Assembly (NCBI RefSeq): GCF_027595985.1
Contig: NC_073307.1
Span: 37,452,234-37,516,233, forward strand
Source: Sorex araneus
Taxonomy: Eukaryota > Chordata > Mammalia > Eulipotyphla > Soricidae
DNA length: 64,000 nucleotides
Reading direction: 5' to 3'
Shown here: positions 11,353 to 22,944 of the stretch, one piece after another
Layout: every line of letters starts with the position of its first letter
Position numbering within the stretch: the first letter of the stretch is position 1
The notes under the pieces: generated by a model
Told to the model about the DNA's origin: nothing
The model's input: only the letters and a program-made list of their open reading frames with translations
Databases searched by the model: none
Position numbers and translations under genes: made by a program

Positions 11353-11600
11353 TTACTGTCACTGTCACTGTCATCCCGTTGCTCATTGATTGTTTCAAGC
11401 GGGCACCAGTAACGTCTCTCACTGCGAGACTTATTTGTTACTGTTTTTGGCATATCCAATATGCCATGGGTAGCTTGCCAGGCTCTGCTATGCGAGTGGG
11501 ATACTCTTGGTAGCTTGCAGGGCTCTCCGAGAGAGGCGGGGGAATTGAACACGGGCCGGCCGTGTGAAAGGCGAACACCTTACCACTGTATAGGGACAAG
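11353..11600 (-). repeat. SINE-B, reverse strand, near full length
   Basis: Reversed tail (ACTGTCACTGTCACTGTCAT), then GGGCACCAGTAACGTCTCTC, TTTTTGGCATATCCAATATG, GTAGCTTGCAGGGCTCTCCG and the reversed head (GAAAGGCGAACACCTTACCA). An open frame on the minus strand here is SINE sequence. Confidence 0.92.
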
Positions 11601-13639
11601 GAATTTAGGGTACTAAGAAATTCTCTCTCCTGTTGAATCACCATTGGAGAGAAATGAGACAATTCCCCATACCACTATTAACAGAGTACTACACTGGTAT
11701 GGTTTAAAACAGTTTGAGAATTGTTTTACTAAAAAAGAAAGAAGCTGAAAATAGGATGGTTTTCAAAGAGGAGACCCCTTAAATGATGCTTATGTAGGTT
11801 TTTAACTGTGTCCAGGTTAAGTCTAGTGTGTGAAGGTGGAAGAGAGGAAGGAGTCAGCTAAGATCATTGGATGAGAAATACTTGTTTTAGGGGTCGCTTG
11901 GTGGTGACAATAAGTAGACACAGTAGTAAGAAAAATGCAGGGTTGTTTTCAAAATGTGCTTCACAGAGGTGGGGCTGCAGGTAGTAAGGAAGTGGCCCTC
12001 CACAGGCTTCTGCCCCTGGCATCCGATACAGTGACCTCAGAACTTGAGCTTGAACACAAGTGAGTGGACTCCCCACATCACTGGCCCAGATACTGAAGGC
12101 ACCTGGCAGCTGTCTCCCCATCACAAATCCCTGAAAACCTCACAATGGTTTGGCCCCTGTTCTCACATTTGGGTTCTGGACAGAACTTTTATGTGTTCTC
12201 TCTGTTTGTCAGTTGCCTGTCTGAGGTCCTAGCTGTGGCCCCATCAGCCAGTGCCACAGAGGGGAACAGGAGCAGGCCTCCTCTGTACATGGGGTCCATC
12301 CTAGAGATGGACTCCACAGCAATGTTGCCATAATGTTTGAAGTTAGGAGACCAGATCCTAGTCTTGACAGTTTTTCATGGCAGCTGATGGTTTGTGTAGC
12401 TCTCTGGAGATTTTTGCTATTGTTTTTCTTTGTGTAATCACAAAATAAATTAGTCAGCGGGCAGCAGCCATGGCGTAGTTTCTCTTGCCAACATTGCCAG
12501 TGGCCATGAGCTGCTTCCCCACCCTGGCCTGCAGCCGCTGCCAACAGACACATGAAGGAGAAAACAGGGCCACCCAACTGGTTGGTGATCAGTTGCCATT
12601 TGTTCCATTCTCCCCACGTGCCCGTACCAGTCTCACTAAGCACCCCATTCCAGTCTCACACTGCCTCTCATTCTCATCTCCTATCCCCCATGCTAGTCTT
12701 TTCATGTTCTGACACACAGCCTTGGTCTAGGACCCAACCTCCAAGCATTGGGGGTAGCAACTACACCTAGGTGGGGTAGCACAATCAATATATGAAAGCC
12801 CTTCCTTCTGAGATAAGATAAAGATGTCCTGCAGCCAGAAGATCCATTCAAGGGCAAAATACCATCTACAGGTGTGTTTCTCCTTTCCTTAGTCCAACAG
12901 TCATTTAAACATTCATCTTAATTCTACTTCTTAATAATAGTAGTCATTTTGTGTGGACACAGTAAGAGATACATTAAGCTTGTAGGGTGGCTCTCCTGGG
13001 AACATCTTGCTTTAGATCCCAGACTACAGTGCTCAGGCCAGATTAGACTTTTCTAACCTAGAAGGGTCCTAATCCACTTATTATTCTTTGGATTGTGACA
13101 GAATTTGTCCATGACCCTGCTCTTAATTTATAGTTAAGTATTATGGCTCTTGGCCTAGCCCGTTTTATGCTCACAGCTTGCCCTGGGTCCATCAGGTCCC
13201 TCTTTGAACCTTGCTTTTGGGGTGCTAAAAACTAAGGGCAACTGAGGCCTAAGTAAAGAAAATAGATGCCCAGGAGTGAATATAGTCAGAGTCAATTAAC
13301 TCCCAAGTTACAAAAGCATAGCATTAACTGTCTTCCTGTGTCTATACAAAAAGGACATTGCTCTGAAGTAAACTATGCAAAAGGACAGAGAAAGAGAAAA
13401 GCAATATTCATTTACAAATACGAAATCAGAGATTTCTGAGGAATTTGACTTTACAAATCACAGGTACTGCTTAGAGGAAATGGTGATAAACTGGTTGGGG
13501 AAAAGAGCACAGAGAAGAAGTTAAAGATAAACACAGAGGAAATGGAGTGCCTTGGGAGCACTGTGATGGGTGTAGCCCAATATACCCAAGCTTCCTGTGG
13601 CCAGGGAGAAATGACAAACCAATGTTATCCTACAGTTCT
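11601..13639. other. Unique DNA, moderately GC-rich around 12.0-12.7 kb, no gene called
   Basis: A 144-codon minus-strand frame at 12209-12643 and overlapping plus frames lie in the GC-richer part. I recognise no domain, and there is no supporting splice context. The rest is ordinary unique sequence. Confidence 0.45.
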
Positions 13640-14616
13640 TCTGTTTCGGTGAAGATTGAAGTTGCTCTCTGAGGGAACACGAAGAAAACTCTTAGAACAT
13701 CATAGAGCAATGGAAGAAAAATATAAATTTTGTGAAAAACTGAGCGATATTTCCAAAGAGAATGAAAGCTTAAAGGCATCTTTAAAGGCTGCCAATTTTG
13801 AGAGGGAGTCGATCTGTGAGAGCTTGAAGGTTATGAAGAGCTATAAAGAGCTAGAGACCTATGGAGAGCTCGAGAGGTTCCCCTGTACAAAGAAGGATGT
13901 GTTTCACTTTAGAGAGTGCCAATGGAAATGAAATTCATGTCTTCCAAATGAGACAAACTGGAAATAGTTAAAAATATGCTGTCCCTAGAAAATAAAGTTC
14001 AAGACCTCTAATGGCAGATAGCTGAAATCAAACACCCTGAAAATGTTTTGAAGGAAGGAAGGACAACCTCAGGTTGCACTCAAAGACGCGGTGGAGGGTA
14101 ATTCACAACTTCAGGAGAACCAGAAACAGCTGTTACTAGAAGCTGAAAAGTAGAAGGATCAAGTGAGCAAATTTAATCAGCAGAAATTAAAATGGGAAAG
14201 CTCCACAGAAAGTGTAAAACAAGTTCTCACTGCTCTAGATAATCAGATCAAATCTCTGAGCATACGTTTGCTTTGGATGCAATATTGGGGTGCTTGGCTT
14301 GGAGATGCCCTGACAGATGAGGATCTACCGGAAACAGAGAGATAGGAAGTGATAACCAACCAAAAGGAACTTTGAGAAAAACTGACTCATGTCTCTAAGT
14401 TAAATATAACTTTTGAAATCCTTGAGCAATAAAGAACCCAACTGTATGCTCAGTTATCTTAAGTAGAATAAACAAATGAAAAACTTGCTGTGTACTGAAA
14501 ATCTCCAGAAAGAACAAGCGTCTTTGTAGTCAAAAAACATACAACTAGAAGATGAAAAACAAAAGTGTCAATATAAGGTTCAAAGAATAACTGAGCTCTC
14601 TTATAAAGAAAGAAGA

Positions 14617-14806
14617 GCCTGGCAAGCTCCCCGTGGCATACTCGATATGCCAAACACAGTAATAATGATGGTCTCATGCCCCTGACCCTGAAAGAGCCCC
14701 CAATACACCATTGGGCTACAGTAGCACGCGACAGGGATGAATGGAGATATTACTGGTGTCCGCTTGAGCAAATTGATGAACAACAGGATGACAGTGATAC
14801 AGTGAC
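14617..14806 (+). repeat. SINE-C, 5' truncated, inside the MIA2 retrocopy
   Basis: Begins at GCCTGGCAAGCTCC and carries CATGCCCCTGACCCTGAAAG and GGATGACAGTGATACAGTGA. Flanked by AAAGAAAGAAGA (14605-14616) and CAAGAAAGAAGA (14807-14818). It interrupts the coiled-coil region of the pseudogene. Confidence 0.9.
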
Positions 14807-15483
14807 CAAGAAAGAAGACATAACTTCACAGAAAATTAATAGTAAAGCAAAATCACAGGGTATAGAAAGAGAAAAATACCTTCCCAAAGTGAGCCTAGAG
14901 ATAAGCTATGAACATATAGATTTCGACATCTGTCAAAAGAGGGGTCAAAGGTATTGAAGGATTGTAAATATTTAATCATTCTTATCAAGAGAAAATCAAT
15001 TTCCAGAAGAAAAAAGAACAAGATAATTATTTTGCAATTCAAACTACTGAAAGACACCTCAAGAGTTTGAGGAAAAAGCCCTTACCAGACAAAAGTTAAT
15101 CAAGACAGAGTTAAAACTTGAATTTTTGCATAAAGATTCTTATGCACCTGAAGTTCAAAATACACATTCTGGTAGAGAGCACTCACCTCATGCTCCTCTA
15201 GTTTTGGGTCTTCCTGCACCTGAAATGAGAGGTATTTTCCATCTACCAACAAAGCTGATGGGAGCAAGAGGCTCAGGAGTCTTAGGAGGTCCTCCAGATC
15301 AATAGATATGCAATAAAAAAGGAGAATCAAGCCGTGATTGGATACCTGAGCTTCATTCATCATTTTGGGACATTGGGCCCTGTTCATTTCCACAGGAACA
15401 AAGATCATAGGATGATGAAACTTCCGCCAAGACAACCATATCCTACTCCAGCTTTTCCCCAAAGGTAAGGTAAGCTACATTCT

Positions 15484-16002
15484 TTCTTTTTTTAATTTTT
15501 ATTATATCACCATGTGGAAAGATACACAGTTTTCAGGTTTATGTCTCAGTTATACAATATTCAAACACCATCCCCTCACCAGTGCCCATATTCCACCACC
15601 AGAATCCCCAGTATACCCCCCACCCCCACCCCCCACTGTATAACTGATGAATTTCACTTCATTTTCTCTTTACCTTGATTACATTCCATATTGCAAAACA
15701 AAACTCACTATTGTTGTTGGAGTTTCCCCCCAAGAAAGACAGCCTTACTAAGGAAGCATTTGATAATTGGTTTTCCATTAAAAGATTGTATGTTTTCAGT
15801 TTTTAGAAAAGGTCGCGCGGCCGCGCTAGTGGCCACGCGGTTCGGATGTGTTCCAGTCCCACAACCCAGAACCCTGTTAGTTGCTGCTCAGTGTTGCCAG
15901 GGCTCGATTTGGAGAAGGCGTCCCAGCTGTACCTTCTCCATCTGAATCCCTGGTGCTGTTGGCGCGGATTCCGGTCCAGAGCTTTTCTCCGGCCGCGTTG
16001 CT
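15484..16002 (-). mobile_element. L1-tailed non-autonomous retroposon (E), with CpG-rich 5' module
   Basis: A 519-bp reverse-strand insert lies between TAAGGTAAGCTACATTCT (15466-15483) and TAAGGTGAGCTACATTCT (16003-16020), a duplication matching 17 of 18 bases. On the minus strand it starts with a CpG-rich module of about 200 bp containing GCGGCCGC. A body then matches the elements at 20186-20570 and 20571-20840. It ends in an L1-like 3' end with an AT-rich tail. It splits the MIA2 retrocopy, whose frame resumes at once after 16020. No coding capacity is seen, so mobilisation by L1 in trans is inferred. Confidence 0.82.
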
Positions 16003-16130
16003 TAAGGTGAGCTACATTCTAACCCTGGTATCCTATCTGCATCAGCAGAACTCAGACATTTCAAGATGGCACATTTCAATGTGCTATTTTTGGATATAGG
16101 TGGACATACATCTTCACAAATGGAAACCAG

Positions 16131-16311
16131 GGGCTGACGAGATAGTACAGTGGGTAGGGTGGTTGCCTTTGCACACAGCTGACCCAGGTTCAATCCCTGG
16201 CATTCCATTTGGTCTCCCAAGCCTGTCAGGAGTGGTCCCTGAGTGCAAAACCAGGAGTAACCCTTGAGCACTTCCAGGTGTAGCCTCCAAACAAAACAAA
16301 ACAAAAAAGAA
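16131..16311 (+). repeat. SINE-A, inside the MIA2 retrocopy
   Basis: GGGCTGACGAGATAGTACAG head, CCCAGGTTCAATCCCTGGC B box, CAAAACCAGGAGTAACCC, and a (CAAAA)n tail. Pseudogene similarity stops before it and continues after it. Confidence 0.9.
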
Positions 16312-16720
16312 ATAGAATTCCATAGAAATGATAGCAGAGAGAATCTTCCTGATGCAAGTGTAACTGATTCAACTCTTTCTGCACAAAGGAAAGCAACTGG
16401 CTGTCTCCTACCATCTCTTTCTCTAACCTGAGATCCACTGTTGCCATGTCAGTGCATACAGGAGACACATTCGTGAAGAGAGTCCCTCTTTTCCTCTACC
16501 TCCTCCAGAAACCAATTGTGGATTTTTTCCCAGATTATTTCCCACTCAGGGCTTTCCCTGGCCTACCATTTCCAGCATCCCAGTGAACATGTCTATTCCC
16601 TGGGAGGTTTTCCTCATTACCTCCCTCCAAGGTTTGGGTTTCCCTTCATCATCAGAACCTGCAGGCAGAAGGAAATGTGCTGCTGCCCAGAAATGACACC
16701 CAGACACACAACAGGCAACT

Positions 16721-18049
16721 TGAGATACTTATAGTATCTTTTCAAGAGCAATTTTGACATTTTTCTCATTACTATTTTCAGCTACTGCTGGTATTACTTG
16801 ATTATACTTTCCTCTAGTTGAAGGTTAAAAGTTTTAGAATTCCACCATAGTGTGTTTTAAAAAAATGATTTATATCTGAAAACCAAATTTTTGTCATAGG
16901 ATTATTGTTAGGATAAAATTATGACAAGACACTGACTATAAAATCCCTTCATTTTAATTCACTTTAGAAAAATAATTGTCTGAATTCTGGATAATTTTAA
17001 GCTTTTAGCAAGGCAGATTTTCTTCCTCTGTGCAGGAGGCCCTATTGTTGACATTACGGGGCCGTCTAAACAGCTTTATTTCTCTGTCTTAGAGAAGGAG
17101 TGCTCAGCGTGTACACAAAGATGTTCCCCATGGAATTTTCAATTTCCTTCATTATATCAAATCAGCTTTATAATTTTATAGATAGAAAGACTGCTTTTGC
17201 TCATTAATTACAGACAGTTACCTCTAGAGAGAGGGCCTAGCTTGCCAAGGGTCTGCTGCTTTGGCTCCAGCTAGGGAAATAAGGAGATGAAGCAACAGGC
17301 ATTGCACTGAAGGCTCTGGGTATTGTCTTCTGAAGGCTCTCCCTTTGGAACACAGCTGGTTCCAGAGGTCATGGAGAGTCACGAAAAGTGCAGTGGATAG
17401 GCATTTGGGGATGAGTGCTCTGGGACTAGCTAAGCAACAAAAGGGCGGTCTAGTTTGGGAGATGCTAACTAATCTTTCTCAGGTATAGAACAAGTAGAAA
17501 AATAACCCAAGTATGAAGCAGACCCCCCTGCCTGGTCCCCAATGCAGTGAAACAACTAGAAGAAAAAAGCAAAGAAACAAATAAAACAATTCCTGAAGGA
17601 TATAAAAAAAAAAGGTAGGAAAAACTGAGAAACACAAAAATGATAAAAAAAAAACTTCTAAGTTAAAAAGTGCTAAATAAAATGAAAATGAAATATAAGT
17701 GAAACAAATACTTAAACTAAGCTAAAGAGAGGTAAAAGGAAAGGACACTGTTTTTGTTCAGTGTTGTCAAGATTATTTTTTCCTCATCAATATCCTAACA
17801 AGATGATATTGAACAGTAAACAAAGCTTTTCTAAAAGGTCATTTCACTGAATGTTAATTTTCAAAAATTTCCTGTTGCTATTAAACAAGGATTTCTCCTA
17901 GATGGGTTTGCTTTATATTAAGAGAAACTATTTCAAATACATGAGGAAATGATTGAGTGGGTAAAAAAGAAATATTAAATTGCTAATGCTTATAATTTTT
18001 GAATTATATTATATTTTTGAATTTTTTATATATGCATATATATATATTG
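16721..18049. other. Unique AT-rich DNA, no gene seen
   Basis: About 1.3 kb with A-rich stretches near 17530-17720 and a short TA-rich run at 18020-18045. No element or exon is recognised. Confidence 0.5.
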
Positions 18050-18212
18050 TTTTTTGGGTCCCACCTAGCAATGCTCAGGAGTTACTCCTGGCTCTGTACT
18101 CAAGAATTATTCCTGGCGGTGCTGGAGGACCATATGGGATGCTGGGAGTTGAACCCCGGTCTGCCATGTGCAAGGCAAATGCTCTACCCACTGTGCTATT
18201 GCTCTAGCCCCT
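18050..18212 (-). repeat. SINE-A, reverse strand
   Basis: TTTTTTGGGTCCCACCTAGC (reversed 3' end), GAGTTACTCCTGGCTCTGTA, GGACCATATGGGATGCTGGG, CTACCCACTGTGCTATTGCT (reversed head). Essentially full length. Confidence 0.93.
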
Positions 18213-18420
18213 TGAATTATTGTTTTAATTATATTTTATTTTTGAGCTAGAATAATGGGTTAAGTATAAATCAGAAATAATATTCATTATAATCATGAAA
18301 ATAAATTAACTCTAGATATTGGAAAATTATAAGACTGATCAATAGAATAGATAATCCATAAATAAATGATACTTTAAACTATCTATTTAAAGTGAAAGAA
18401 ATTGAAGTTATATTTCTACT

Positions 18421-18642
18421 TCACCCTGTATCACTGTCATCCCGTTGTTCATTGATTTACTTGAGTGGGCACCAGTAACATCTCCATTTGTCCCAGCCCT
18501 GAGATTTTAGCAGCCTCTCCTTACTCGTCTTCCCCAATGATTGGAGGCTCTTTCAGCGTCAGGGGAACGAGACCTGTTATTGTTACTGATTTTGGCATAT
18601 CGAATACGCCACAGAGAGCTTGCCAGGCTCTGCCGTGCATAG
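18421..18642 (-). repeat. SINE-C, reverse strand, 5' truncated
   Basis: Reversed tail GTATCACTGTCATCCCGTTG, then GGGCACCAGTAACATCTCCA, CTCGTCTTCCCCAATGATTG, GGCTCTTTCAGCGTCAGGGG and GAGCTTGCCAGGCTCTGCCG. The long central module separates SINE-C from SINE-B. Confidence 0.9.
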
Positions 18643-19019
18643 TTAATACAACATATAGTTTCTGACATTAAGTCATATTAGACTCAATTTTTGTATGTAT
18701 ATTCAAATATTTGAATTTTCCCACTATATGATATGTCTGTATTTTTGTGACGTTATATGAAAGTTTTGTGAAGTTATATAAAAGGTTTCTCTAATTCATT
18801 AGATTTGTTTCTTGTTTTTTATTTGTCATAATATGTGTATTATATATATACTATTATAAATTAGTAGTGTGCATTATATACTTTAACTAGTATACATTCT
18901 TGTGTATAATAAATACACTCTATTATGAACTACAAAAAAAACCAACAAAGCAATTCTTAGGATAAAAATGCTAATTCCTTGGAACCAAAAAGATAGTACC
19001 GCAATTAAAAAAAAAATTT
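18643..19019. other. Unique AT-rich DNA, no gene seen
   Basis: TA-rich low-complexity stretch at 18835-18900; otherwise nothing recognisable. Confidence 0.5.
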
Positions 19020-19578
19020 AGATGTAGGACAGCTGTAAGGAAAGATGAAATGCAATTTACTGCAATGTGGATCCCTGGAAGATATCATGTTAAATGAAGT
19101 AAGCCAGTGGAAGATGGATAAACACAAGATGATGTCACATATATGTGGTATTTAGAATAACTGGATAAGGGAATCCAATGATTTTGGGTGAGGGTAGAAT
19201 GGGGAGGATGCCTACATCACCCCTGTCCCTAAGGTATAGGGAGGATAAGAATAGTGTGGAGGGGAGAAGAGAGAGATGAAAAGCAATGGGGGAGGGGATC
19301 CAGGTACATCAGTGATGTAAAGGAATTCCAGAGCTAAATAACCAAACCACAGAATCATCAACACTGAAGAGTTGAGATCAAAACTTGAACAATCGAATTG
19401 TAAAAGGTGCCTGTCAGGATATTAGGCTGGGACAGGAAAGGGCAGGAAGGCTTTGGTGGGCGGGGGACAGCGGGCAAGATAGGGAGGGAACTACAGAACA
19501 TTGGTGGAGGGAAATTGACATTAGTTGGTGGGATCAGCACTGAAGTAATCACAGTGCTTTAATAAAATAAAACTTATT
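19020..19578 (+). mobile_element. Older L1 3' end (ORF2 C-terminus remnant + 3' UTR)
   Basis: The opening resembles the last part of L1 ORF2 (TGGATCCCTGGAAGATATCA, TTAAATGAAGTAAGCCAGT). A purine-rich 3' UTR with GGTGGAGGGAAATTGAC follows, then a tail with AATAAAATAAAA. The frame is broken, so this copy is older than the one at 49700-51044. Confidence 0.8.
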
Positions 19579-19595
19579 TTTGAAGAATTTTAGGT

Positions 19596-19745
19596 TTAGG
19601 GCCAGAAAGATGGTACAAGGGTTAAGAAACTTGCACAAAGTTGGCCCCAGTTTGATCCCCAGAACCATAAGGTTACTTAAGTACTGACAGGATTTGTCTC
19701 TGAAGTCTGAGTACAGTGGGTGTGGCCCATCCACTCAAAAAAATT
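19596..19745 (+). repeat. SINE-A, older copy
   Basis: GGGCCAGAAAGATGGTACAA head, CAGTTTGATCCCCAGAACC B box, CAAAAAAAT tail. The body has diverged. Confidence 0.8.
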
Positions 19746-19779
19746 AATTAGCTGATTTAACATGCATGCTTAAGAAAAA

Positions 19780-20019
19780 TCGATAGCACAGCGGTAGGGC
19801 GTTCACCTTTCATGTGGCCGACCCGTGTTCGATTCCTCTGCCCCTCTCGGAGAGCCCAGCAAGCTACCGAGAGTATTGCGCCCGCACAGCAAAGCCTAAC
19901 AAGCTACCCGTGCCGTATTGGATATGCTGAAAACAGTAACAATAAGTCTCACAATGAGAGATGTTACTGGTGCCTGCTCGAACAAATCGATGAGCCATGG
20001 GATGACAGTGACAGTGACA
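19780..20019 (+). repeat. SINE-B, slightly 5' truncated
   Basis: CGATAGCACAGCGGTAGGGC through CGGAGAGCCCAGCAAGCTAC to GGGATGACAGTGACAGTGAC. Perfect 12-bp flanking duplication GCTTAAGAAAAA (19768-19779 and 20020-20031). Confidence 0.95.
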
Positions 20020-20143
20020 GCTTAAGAAAAAAGATCTTTGAAATAGTTTAAAGAAACAAAGAATATATATTTGCATTCTGTGGATAAAGGAGACCAGTTT
20101 TCCTATAGAAGAATGAAGTTTTTTATGCAAGTATAATATTCTT

Positions 20144-21311
20144 TTTTTAAAAAAATTATTATATTGAATCACTGTGAGAAAAAAACCGCGCGACCTTTTA
20201 CCTCCTTATTCTCATTCGTGGAGAACTAATTATCAAATGTTTCCTCGTCAATAGGGCTGTATTTTGGGGGGATGAACTCCAAGAAGAATAGTGAGTTCAG
20301 TGTTGAAACCCCAACAACAATAGTGAGATTTGGGTTGAAATATGGAATGTAATCAAGATAAAGAGAAAATGAAGCGAATTTTATCAGTTTTGCAGGTGGG
20401 GATGGGGGGTGAGGGGGTGGGAGGTGTACTGGTTTTTTCTTTTTTTTTTTTCAGTGGTAGAATATGGGCACTACTGAAGGGATGGGTGTTTGAGCATTGT
20501 ATAACTGAGACATAAGCCTGAGAACTTTGTAACTTTCCACATGGTGATTCAATAAAATAAATTTAAAAAAATACAGCGCTTTGAGGTTTAAGTGTCAGTC
20601 ATACAATGATTGAACCTTATCCCCTCACCGGTGCACATGTTCCACCACCAAGAACCCCAATATACCTCCCTCCCACCCAGCTCCCACCTAAGTAGCTAAT
20701 GATCTTCATTTTATTCTCTATATTTTAAATACATTCAATATTTCAATATAGAACTCACTATTATTGTTTGGAATTTCCCCCCAACAATCAGGCGTGTAGA
20801 AAAGGCATCATTTAATAATTTCTTTTCATTGCTGAGAATGAAGATTCTGTGAGCTCAGCGGCCACGCAGTTTTGGATTTCTGATATTTTAGTTCAGTTCA
20901 CAGTCTAGATGCATGTCTGTAAGAAGCCACTCTGGGGTGCCAAAATGGGTTAGAAGACCTCTTGAATCATATTATTTATGAGCAGAGGGTCTGTTTCATG
21001 AGCAGCAGCTCCGGATCTTATCTGGGCCGAGGGCATGCTGGTACCACCCCCATCCCATGATCTCCTATGAGCCACAGCATTGCAAAGTTCCTACGTCTTA
21101 GGGGGTGGCTCTCGCCACGTGGATGATGCCGCCGCCGCCATTTTCCATGCAGAAAAACAGGGTGGAAAGGGAAAATCCCTCCCCGGGCGGCACATAGTCG
21201 TAGTACAGATCACAGTCTAGATGCATGTCTGTAAGAAGCCGCTCTGGGTGCCAAAATGGGTTAGAAGACCTCTTGGATCATATTCTTTATGAGCCGAGGG
21301 TCTCTATACAG
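20144..21311 (-). mobile_element. L1-tailed retroposon (R) with duplicated GC-rich 5' modules, interrupted by element F
   Basis: Reverse-strand insertion between copies of GTATAATATTCTT (20131-20143 and 21312-21324). Its 3' end lies at 20144-20185, is broken by a forward element (F, 20186-20570), and continues at 20571. On the minus strand the 5' part holds two copies of a ~93-bp segment (20900-20992 and 21212-21303, about 312 bp apart), whose shared words include TAGATGCATGTCTGTAAGAA and GGTTAGAAGACCTCTTG. Between them is a CpG-rich piece with GCCGCCGCCGCCATTTTCC. The downstream body matches elements E and F. The layout of repeated GC-rich 5' units on an L1-like 3' end recalls monomeric L1 promoters or SVA-type composites. 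That comparison is inference. Confidence 0.75.
20186..20570 (+). mobile_element. L1-tailed retroposon (F), nested in element R
   Basis: Starts at CCGCGCGACCTTTT, which is the junction between CpG-rich module and body in element E. It runs through the shared body and ends with GTGATTCAATAAAATAAATT and A's. It lies within an A-run of element R, whose sequence resumes immediately after it. The open frames inside are unremarkable. Confidence 0.8.
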
Positions 21312-21324
21312 GTATAATATTCTT

Positions 21325-21829
21325 GGGGTATTTTGGTACTACTAGCAGGGCATTAAAACTCTGTCTTCATCTGCCCTTCCCTCACAGTATTATAATTACA
21401 TGCTCAGGACAAAACCAACAAACTATTAACGAGGGTCCTGAAATGTAAGCAAAAGCAACCAGATCAAGGAGAGAGGTTGATCACTGGAGAAGCAACAACT
21501 TTGAGTTGGCTTCCCCCTTTTCTCTCTTCTCTGTGGCTTTGCTCCTTGGTCTTGGCGTTCTGAGACTTTCGGTGGAGAAACCATGTTGCTCCCCAGAAGA
21601 ATGAGGGAGTCGAGTCTTAAGGGCCTGGAGAATGAGAGGAGACTCCTCGTGGGGAGAGCAGCAGAGAAGTCAGTGGGAATTTCTGAAGGAACTTACACCA
21701 GTCCTGGCTTAGTGTGGAGGGATAGAGACCAAAAGACTCTCAGAAATGACCCAATTGAAGACTTGTCAAGTAACAATAGCCAAACAACACTATCCACCAT
21801 CTTGATCTAATCCATGAAGCACAGCACTC
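21325..21829. other. Unique DNA, no gene seen
   Basis: A 75-codon frame beginning at 21583 has no recognisable motif. Confidence 0.45.
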
Positions 21830-22640
21830 AGCAACTAGCACATTTGCATTTTCCCCCAAGTGCTCAGAGAATTCTGTAAGGCAGACCATATGCAAGGCCA
21901 CATAACCTAGTCCTATATAAAGAAAAAGGATCAAAATTACACAAAGTGAATTGTGAAACCACAGAAGAATTAAAATAGAATCCCAGAGGATATCTAGAAA
22001 AGACTTAAGTATATAGAAATTAAATAACAATCATACGTTAAGGATGAAATCAGTAGAATAATTAGAAAATACTTGGAAGGTTGACAAAAATTATATAAAA
22101 TCAAATTAGGTTCCACTAAAGCAGTGGATAATGGAAATAACTACTGTAAAGAGTTATTTCAGAAAGTAAATGTTCTAATTTTCACTTCAAAAAGTAGAAA
22201 AAGGACAAAGAAATAAAAAAATTTTAATATTTTTACACAAGAAGATAAATCATAAAATAATAAGCAGAAAAGATAAACTTACTAAAGTCAAAATCTGACT
22301 TTGAAGACATCAATAAAACTGACTGATTATTTAGCTATATTGATCAAAGAAAAAATTAAACAAAATAAAAAGAAAGAAGAGAAATAAGTAATCAATAATT
22401 GTCATATAAAATGGCAAAATACTACAGATATTAAAAATAAGATGAACATGAATAACATTATACTAAAACTTTAATATGGTGGTGAATGGTTTAAAAAATA
22501 ACATACCAAAATTGACTCAAGAATAGATATGAAGCATTTATATCTATAAATTCAATTTACTTTATTACCAAACCCTTTCCACAAAGAAATCCAGACACAG
22601 ATAGATTCACCGATGAATTCCATAGAACATATTTAAACAT
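21830..22640 (+). mobile_element. Ancient L1 ORF2 fragment
   Basis: A-rich sequence with many stops whose order of words (GACCATATGCAAGGCCACAT, GATGAATTCCATAGAACAT) follows mammalian L1 ORF2. No 3' end or tail is preserved. It is consistent with an old L1 copy that predates the shrew-specific elements. Confidence 0.65.
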
Positions 22641-22944
22641 ATAAAATCAAAATTAGATGCAACTATATATACTCATTAAAGCGGCTAAAAGATCTGGCTA
22701 AACTGTTGGTGACAATGGAAACCAACTGAAACATTAAGTACTGCAAGCAAGGATACACTGTGGCCCAGTTACAGTGAAAAACTTTACTCCTAAGAAGCAA
22801 ACCTATTTACCTGTTCCTATTTTTACAGCAAAACCCTTTTGAAAAACATCTGCTCTTCTAATTCTTAGTTTCATTCTTGTTCACCAAGCTGTTGAATCCT
22901 TATCACTTAACTCAAATCTCTCTAGCCAGAAAAGACTAAACTTT

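Larger units (their letters stand above)
13640..16720 (+). pseudogene. MIA2/CTAGE5 retrocopy, decayed and interrupted
   Basis: Conceptual fragments in shifting frames follow the C-terminal part of MIA2 (CTAGE5/TANGO1-family ER exit-site protein) in order. First comes a coiled-coil part (frame at 13656-13931, with LSDISKENESLKASLK). Then LSIRLLWMQYWGAWLGDALT (~14255-14310) matches the motif before the second coiled coil. LQKEQASL (~14503) and KTELKLEFLHKDSYAPEVQN (~15105-15160) follow, then GREHSPHAPL (~15172) and GGPPDQ. Last comes the proline-rich tail, recognisable as GGFPHYLPPRFGFPF (~16600-16645). No introns are seen across regions that are spliced in the parent, so a processed copy is inferred. 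Stops and frameshifts are frequent. Three later insertions split it: SINE-C (14617-14806), an L1-tailed element (15484-16002) and SINE-A (16131-16311). No product is expected. A copy of another CTAGE-family member is the main alternative. Confidence 0.85.

Noticed and set aside
12209..12643. 144-codon minus-strand frame in a GC-richer region
   Set aside because: No recognisable motif, no splice context, and overlapping frames of similar length on the other strand.
20570..20840. 5' inversion (twin priming) of a single L1-type insertion
   Set aside because: The forward piece has its own 3' end and tail and sits within an A-run of the reverse element, which resumes after it. Nested insertion explains the order better.
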